DNA from: an uncultured Mycoplasmatota bacterium
GTDB taxonomy: Bacteria; Bacillota_I; Bacilli_A; RF39; UBA660
Assembly: GCA_946407055.1 (NCBI GenBank)
Contig: CAMJMP010000027.1
Span: forward strand, 1-8,838
Reading direction: 5' to 3'
Length of the DNA stretch: 8,838 nucleotides
Every line of letters begins with the position of its first letter. Position 1 is the first letter of the stretch. A model generated the notes under the pieces. That model had not been told where the DNA came from and did not search any database. It saw nothing but the letters and a program-made list of their open reading frames with translations. This document shows positions 5,680-8,838 of the stretch, piece by piece. The translations under genes were made by a program, and so were the position numbers.

Positions 5680-6615
5680 ATGAAAATAATAGCTATAGTA
5701 TTAATAATATTAATTCTATTATATTTATTACTTACATACTTTATGTTTGTATTAATAAGTAAGAAATCTACCAATAATATCTTGCCTATGTCTAAAGCTG
5801 TTGCCAAAGCTTTAGAACCATATGCTAAACAAATAGAAAAAGGTAATAAGTGGATAGAAGATAAATATAAAAAGAATGAAGTAAAAGACATCTATATAAC
5901 ATCTAATGATAATTTAAAATTACATGCTATTCTAATAGAACCTAAAAATAGCAAAGGTATTATAATTGAAACACATGGTTATAGAAGCGTAGCTTCAAGA
6001 GATCTATATCCATCTTGTTTTAATTATTATGATATGGGATATAGCTTATTAATAGTTGATAATAGAGCAAGTAATCTTAGTGAAGGTAAATATATCACCT
6101 TTGGTATTAGAGAAAGTGAAGATATTATAAACTGGGTTAAGTATGTTAATGAAACATTCCCTAAACAAGACATAATCTTAGCAGGTATTTCTATGGGAGC
6201 TTCTTCAATACTAATGTCCTTAAAAGATGTAACTAAGAAAATGAATATTAAATATGTAATAGCAGATTGTGGATACATATCTGCTTATGAAGAAGTATTA
6301 TATTGTATTAAAAAATTCTTTCATCTAAATGGTAAATTATTTATAGGTATGATAGATATTTGGTGTAAATTAATAGCTAAATTCAGTCTAAAAGAAAAAG
6401 ATACAATATCATCTCTATCTAATGTAAAAATACCTATATTATTTATTCATGGAACAGATGATGATTTTGTTCCAACTATTAATTCTATAAATAATTATGA
6501 ACGATATAATGGGCCAAAAGAATTAGTATTATTTGATAATACTACTCATGGTTTAAGTTATTTAGTAGATTCTAAGAAATATATTAAGTCCATAAAAGAA
6601 TTTATAAGCGAATAA
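5680..6615 (+). CDS. Membrane-anchored alpha/beta hydrolase, YqkD-like
   Basis: A 311-residue serine hydrolase. Residues 2-26 form one hydrophobic segment that is probably an uncleaved anchor; its orientation is uncertain, but the family usually has the catalytic part on the outer face or tethered to the membrane. Seen in order: the oxyanion-side ETHGYRS (97-103), RASNLSEGKYITFG (129-142), the nucleophile elbow GISMG with S171 (169-173), the acid in HGTDDDFVP (most likely D261), and H290 in TTHG. The layout matches the Bacillus YqkD group of alpha/beta hydrolases, whose substrates are unknown. The ribosome site is weak (AAAAAGAGATG), partly inside the end of the DUF3795-like gene, suggesting dependence on upstream translation. 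A strong terminator follows immediately. Confidence 0.9.
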   Translation: MKIIAIVLIILILLYLLLTYFMFVLISKKSTNNILPMSKAVAKALEPYAKQIEKGNKWIEDKYKKNEVKDIYITSNDNLKLHAILIEPKNSKGIIIETHGYRSVASRDLYPSCFNYYDMGYSLLIVDNRASNLSEGKYITFGIRESEDIINWVKYVNETFPKQDIILAGISMGASSILMSLKDVTKKMNIKYVIADCGYISAYEEVLYCIKKFFHLNGKLFIGMIDIWCKLIAKFSLKEKDTISSLSNVKIPILFIHGTDDDFVPTINSINNYERYNGPKELVLFDNTTHGLSYLVDSKKYIKSIKEFISE

Positions 6616-6640
6616 AAAAGAAGTCGATTGACTTCTTTTT
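6615..6640. terminator. Bidirectional terminator between convergent genes
   Basis: An 11-bp perfect stem, AAAAAGAAGTC with GACTTCTTTTT, closes a GATT loop. It starts at the last base of the hydrolase stop and ends at 6640, touching the stop codon of the minus-strand gene. Because the arms are A-rich and T-rich, it reads as a hairpin plus U-run from either side and can serve both genes. Confidence 0.88.
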
Positions 6641-7997
6641 ATAATTTCTTTAATAATCTTTGAAAGTTAATACCTTTATTTCTAGTTATTAAATTTCTTA
6701 TTTCTTCTGTTTCCTCATCACTTCTAAAACCATGTGTACTTCTTATTTCGTTTTTCTTTATAGTCATCATATTGATGTAAGAAGCAGAGAAAGGAATAGA
6801 TACACAAACACAATTATCACCTTTTTCTAATAGGACAACATGTTTACCTGCGTTTGTTTCAATGTTAGCTCCAACAAAAGTTTTTGTTAGTTCCATACCA
6901 GCAAGTTGACTCTTAACATTTTCTAATTGTTCTGCTGATAAAGCAAAAGAAGTATAGAATAAACAATCTTTTTTAAATAAACCAACTTTGTTAGAAATAA
7001 CATTACATTCATCATTTAGTTCAATTACTTCATAATATTTATCATTAACATCTAATACTAGATAATATCTTTTATTTCTAGAGCTTAAATCAACAATTTT
7101 AATAACTTCATATTTTTCTACTTCTCTATGGTATTCTCTCATAAAAGTATCATTACTTTTTTTATTTTCACTAGATCTAGAAAAGTATGTTGATTTATAA
7201 ATATTACTAATAACAGTGTTATAATCAAATTCACGAAGTTTATCACTTACAGACAAAACATTATTAAAAGAAGTAGTACATAAACGATCTTTTATAGTTC
7301 TATCACCAATACTATTTGGATAATTCTTTTTTAATAAAACATAAGAATTGGGTTTTACAACTGTAGTTACTGGGAATAAAAATAATTTCTTTCCTTCTAT
7401 TTTCCAAATCATATAAGGTCTATTAGCACATTTTTCGTCTTCTCTAACATCTGCTATAGAATCAGGTTCATGTTTTAGATAAATTATATGTCCGGCTGCT
7501 AATTCGTTACCATTTCTTATAAAAGATTCATAATCTGTTTCTATAAATGCACCATAATGTTCATGATTATATATAGTTCTATTAACAAGGAATAATTCTC
7601 TACTTTGTTCTTCCCCAATGAATTTTGTTAATAATTCCTTGGCTTCTTCTATTTTTCCTTGTAATAAATAATTTTTGACAATTATAGTTTTATGCTTTGT
7701 AGAAACATTTCCTTTTCTATATATTCTTTCAGCATCTTTAGGTTTAAAACAGAAATAATAAAATATAAATAAATCTTCATCTAATGAAGGATACTTACTA
7801 CTATATCTTTCTAACCATCTAAGCATTTTATAAGCTTTATCATACTTATTAGTTCTAATTAATACTTTAATATATTTACATATTAAATCAATATCAATAC
7901 CATAACCGTTACTAATATATTGGTTAAATAAAGCAAAAAAATTAGTATAGTATTTTTGGTAATATGCATCTAATATTTGATCTCGTAATTCTTTCAT
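6639..7997 (-). CDS. Helical-repeat protein with PemK/MazF-like beta modules, function unknown
   Basis: A 452-residue soluble protein I cannot assign to a named family. Residues 1-165 are helical with TPR-like pairs, for example IKVLIRTNKYDKAYKMLRWL (43-62) and VKNYLLQGKIEEAKELLTKF (107-126). Residues 168-270 begin AGHIIYLKHEP and contain RPYMIWKIEGKKLFLFPVTT (193-212), matching the G-x-I...RPxxV...PVTT skeleton of the PemK/MazF beta-barrel. Two further stretches, 296-365 and 374-438, each start with a similar hydrophobic strand pair and end in an LSxEQLxxVxxxL-like helix, so they may be diverged copies. No toxin catalytic residues can be confirmed and there is no small antitoxin gene beside it. 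GAAGGGG (minus strand, 8009-8003) lies 5 bases before the ATG. It is transcribed alone and divergently from the 168-residue gene. Confidence 0.8.
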   Translation of the reverse strand: MKELRDQILDAYYQKYYTNFFALFNQYISNGYGIDIDLICKYIKVLIRTNKYDKAYKMLRWLERYSSKYPSLDEDLFIFYYFCFKPKDAERIYRKGNVSTKHKTIIVKNYLLQGKIEEAKELLTKFIGEEQSRELFLVNRTIYNHEHYGAFIETDYESFIRNGNELAAGHIIYLKHEPDSIADVREDEKCANRPYMIWKIEGKKLFLFPVTTVVKPNSYVLLKKNYPNSIGDRTIKDRLCTTSFNNVLSVSDKLREFDYNTVISNIYKSTYFSRSSENKKSNDTFMREYHREVEKYEVIKIVDLSSRNKRYYLVLDVNDKYYEVIELNDECNVISNKVGLFKKDCLFYTSFALSAEQLENVKSQLAGMELTKTFVGANIETNAGKHVVLLEKGDNCVCVSIPFSASYINMMTIKKNEIRSTHGFRSDEETEEIRNLITRNKGINFQRLLKKL

Positions 7998-8021
7998 AAA
8001 AACCCCTTCAAATTAGGTAAT

Positions 8022-8050
8022 AATATAAACTAAATAATATATATAGTCAA
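8022..8050 (-). promoter_or_regulatory. Promoter of the minus-strand helical-repeat gene
   Basis: On the minus strand TTGACT (8050-8045) and TATATT (8027-8022) are exactly 17 bases apart. Transcription would begin near 8015, leaving a leader of about 18 bases that contains the GAAGGGG ribosome site. The -35 lies within a perfect 13-base dyad at 8046-8058. Confidence 0.7.
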
Positions 8051-8058
8051 ATATTGAC
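8046..8058. promoter_or_regulatory. 13-base dyad in the divergent promoter region, possible operator
   Basis: GTCAA-ATA-TTGAC is a perfect inverted repeat. It overlaps the -35 of the minus-strand promoter and lies about 16 bases upstream of the -35 of the plus-strand promoter, a position suited to a repressor or dual regulator. Part of the symmetry may simply reflect a TTGAC -35-like sequence on each strand, so operator function is only inferred. Confidence 0.4.
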
Positions 8059-8073
8059 CATTTAAAAAATCTC

Positions 8074-8102
8074 TTGAATATGAAAAAGTGTTGTGCTAAA
8101 AT
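8074..8102 (+). promoter_or_regulatory. Promoter of the 168-residue hypothetical gene
   Basis: TTGAAT at 8074-8079 is followed after 17 bases by TAAAAT at 8097-8102, with TG at 8094-8095 forming an extended -10 (TGCTAAAAT). Transcription would begin near 8109, and AAAAGGAG at 8118-8125 sits 4 bases before the ATG. Confidence 0.7.
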
Positions 8103-8129
8103 GCAAGAAGGGTTTTTAAAAGGAGTATT

Positions 8130-8636
8130 ATGGTAGAAGAAAAAAATCTAAAAGAATCTAAGTATAGTAACAAGGGCCCAATTGATTTAGATTCTATTCC
8201 TATTGCAGATACTAATCTTGCAATAATGGAGTTTGGTGAAGGCTCAATCAGCTTAACAAAATGTCTGCGTGCAATGTGGATGCGAGGATTAAAAACTCAC
8301 TCGTGCAATGCTAAATGTGATGAACAGTTAAATATAGCTCACATAACTATGAAAGAAAACATTGATCTATTTAGTTATTTATCACCGGTTATACTAGATG
8401 ATGAAATGATTCAAATAGATATTGTAGAAGACAAACAAACAATTAGATTTGCTGGCACAAAGGCCAGAATAGAAGGGGCAATTCTTTCCTTAATACGAGA
8501 TATTCAAAGTGGCAAAAAGAAAAACAGAAAACAACTAGAAGAAAAGATAGGTGTTTCATTTCCAGAAGAATGGCTACAAGAATATGAATCCTATAAAAAT
8601 AAAACAAATGGAATAACTAAAATACTAGCATCATAA
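8130..8636 (+). CDS. Hypothetical protein with a GLKTxxCxxxC motif, 168 residues
   Basis: A soluble protein I do not recognise. After a charged N terminus of about 16 residues comes IPIADTNLAIMEFGEG (23-38), then a helix with C45, then GLKTHSCNAKC (53-63) with C59 and C63, then a strand LNIAHITM (67-74). The layout 'helix, G-[IL]-x-T-x-x-C, loop, strand' recalls small domains in which a GIxTxxSCxGH segment precedes a beta strand; here the Gly-His is replaced by Lys-Cys. The middle, 88-125, predicts strands and a helix (FAGTKARIEGAILSLIRDI). The C-terminal third is lysine-rich, with a helical KNRKQLEEKIGV segment and an FPEEWLQEYESYK helix. C59 and C63 could bind a metal, but two cysteines are not enough to claim it. 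It is a single-gene unit, divergent from the 452-residue gene. Confidence 0.8.
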   Translation: MVEEKNLKESKYSNKGPIDLDSIPIADTNLAIMEFGEGSISLTKCLRAMWMRGLKTHSCNAKCDEQLNIAHITMKENIDLFSYLSPVILDDEMIQIDIVEDKQTIRFAGTKARIEGAILSLIRDIQSGKKKNRKQLEEKIGVSFPEEWLQEYESYKNKTNGITKILAS

Positions 8637-8656
8637 CAGTCAAAATGACTGTTTTT
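8635..8656 (+). terminator. Terminator of the 168-residue gene
   Basis: AACAGTCA (8635-8642) pairs with TGACTGTT (8646-8653) around an AAA loop, followed by T to 8656. The left arm includes the last two bases of the TAA stop (8634-8636). Confidence 0.82.
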
Positions 8657-8672
8657 ATATTGCCTTTCAATA

Positions 8673-8681
8673 TGTTATAAT
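8673..8681 (+). promoter_or_regulatory. Extended -10 promoter of the last, partial gene
   Basis: TGTTATAAT at 8673-8681 is an exact extended -10. A 17-base spacing puts the -35 in the T run of the preceding terminator (8653-8658, TTTTAT), which is a poor match, so the extended -10 probably carries recognition. Transcription would begin near 8688, just before an AGGAGG ribosome site. Confidence 0.65.
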
Positions 8682-8710
8682 AATTATTGTAAGATAGGAG
8701 GCTGTAGACG

Positions 8711-8838
8711 ATGAAAAACGATAGCATTTTCGCAAAAGAATTTGATAACAACGAAACAAAACAAAAAACCAAAAATATTACTTTTAGATTCGGCAAAAAA
8801 AATACAGCCAATCATCCTAAACCAATTATTAGAGGACT
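8711..8838 (+). CDS. 5' end of an unrecognised gene (partial)
   Basis: An ATG preceded by a consensus AGGAGG (8696-8701, 9-base spacing) opens a frame of 42 complete codons that runs off the window edge. The N terminus, MKNDSIFAKEFDNNETKQK and onward, is highly charged, rich in Lys and Asn, and probably disordered, with no signal peptide. The downstream part of the visible frame, ITFRFGKKN then HPKPIIRG, may lead into the first domain. There is too little sequence to name it. It has its own promoter and is separated by a terminator from the 168-residue gene. Confidence 0.75.
   Translation, partial: MKNDSIFAKEFDNNETKQKTKNITFRFGKKNTANHPKPIIRG

Noticed and set aside
5610..6278. Two minus-strand open frames within the DUF3795-hydrolase region
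   Set aside because: Both are antisense to the alpha/beta hydrolase, which has a complete catalytic triad, and neither has a start signal.
6639..8636. Divergent 452-residue and 168-residue genes as a toxin-antitoxin pair
   Set aside because: The PemK/MazF-like region is tempting, but classical pairs are co-directional with an overlapping small antitoxin. Here the genes diverge from separate promoters and the 168-residue protein has no antitoxin-like DNA-binding motif I can see.
8617..8811. Minus-strand hydrophobic open frame of 64 codons at the right end
   Set aside because: It runs antisense through a terminator, an extended -10 promoter, an AGGAGG site and the start of the last gene. Its hydrophobicity reflects antisense reading of A-rich codons.
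1..8838. Mycoplasma-type code (TGA as Trp)
   Set aside because: The AT-richness suggested it, but Trp is TGG in all clear genes and TGA is the true stop of coaE, the TfoX-domain gene and the DUF3795-like gene, each with a properly placed next gene.

Overview
The window comes from a very AT-rich, low-GC Gram-positive genome (Bacillota, probably a Bacilli-type or uncultured gut lineage). The evidence is the strong AGGAGG-type ribosome sites, A/T-ending codons, tight operons with ATGA overlaps, and compact hairpin-plus-U-run terminators. Tryptophan is written TGG throughout and TGA serves as a stop (for example at 774-776, 4945-4947 and 5673-5675), so the standard bacterial code is used and a Mycoplasma-type code is excluded. 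I see no RNA genes, transposons, phage genes or CRISPR arrays. It reads as ordinary chromosome with short transcription units.

Layout: (1) 1-143, the 3' end of an unrecognised gene and its terminator. (2) 167-2054, a promoter followed by coaE, coaD and a YhfI/RNase Z-like metallo-beta-lactamase-fold hydrolase, closed by a terminator; coaE and coaD catalyse the last and second-last steps of coenzyme A synthesis and overlap by 4 bases. (3) 2074-3382, a single-gene unit for a soluble hybrid histidine kinase-response regulator with no sensor or output domain. (4) 3384-5169, an operon of a seven-helix membrane protein with a beta-rich C-terminal domain, a stand-alone TfoX N-terminal domain protein and a 68-residue hypothetical. 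(5) 5176-6640, a cysteine-rich DUF3795-like protein and a membrane-anchored alpha/beta hydrolase, ending in a bidirectional terminator. (6) 6639-8050 on the minus strand, a 452-residue protein with a helical N-terminal half and what look like three diverged beta-barrel modules, the first resembling PemK/MazF. (7) 8074-8656, a divergently transcribed 168-residue hypothetical with a conserved-looking Cys motif. (8) 8676-8838, the start of a further gene cut by the window edge.

The best candidates for something undescribed are the 452-residue multi-module protein with its divergent 168-residue neighbour, whose shared 132-base promoter region contains a perfect 13-base dyad, and the sensor-less orphan hybrid kinase. 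Most of the rest is housekeeping or broadly distributed Bacillota hypothetical families. Promoters, terminators and domain calls were read by eye, with no database search.
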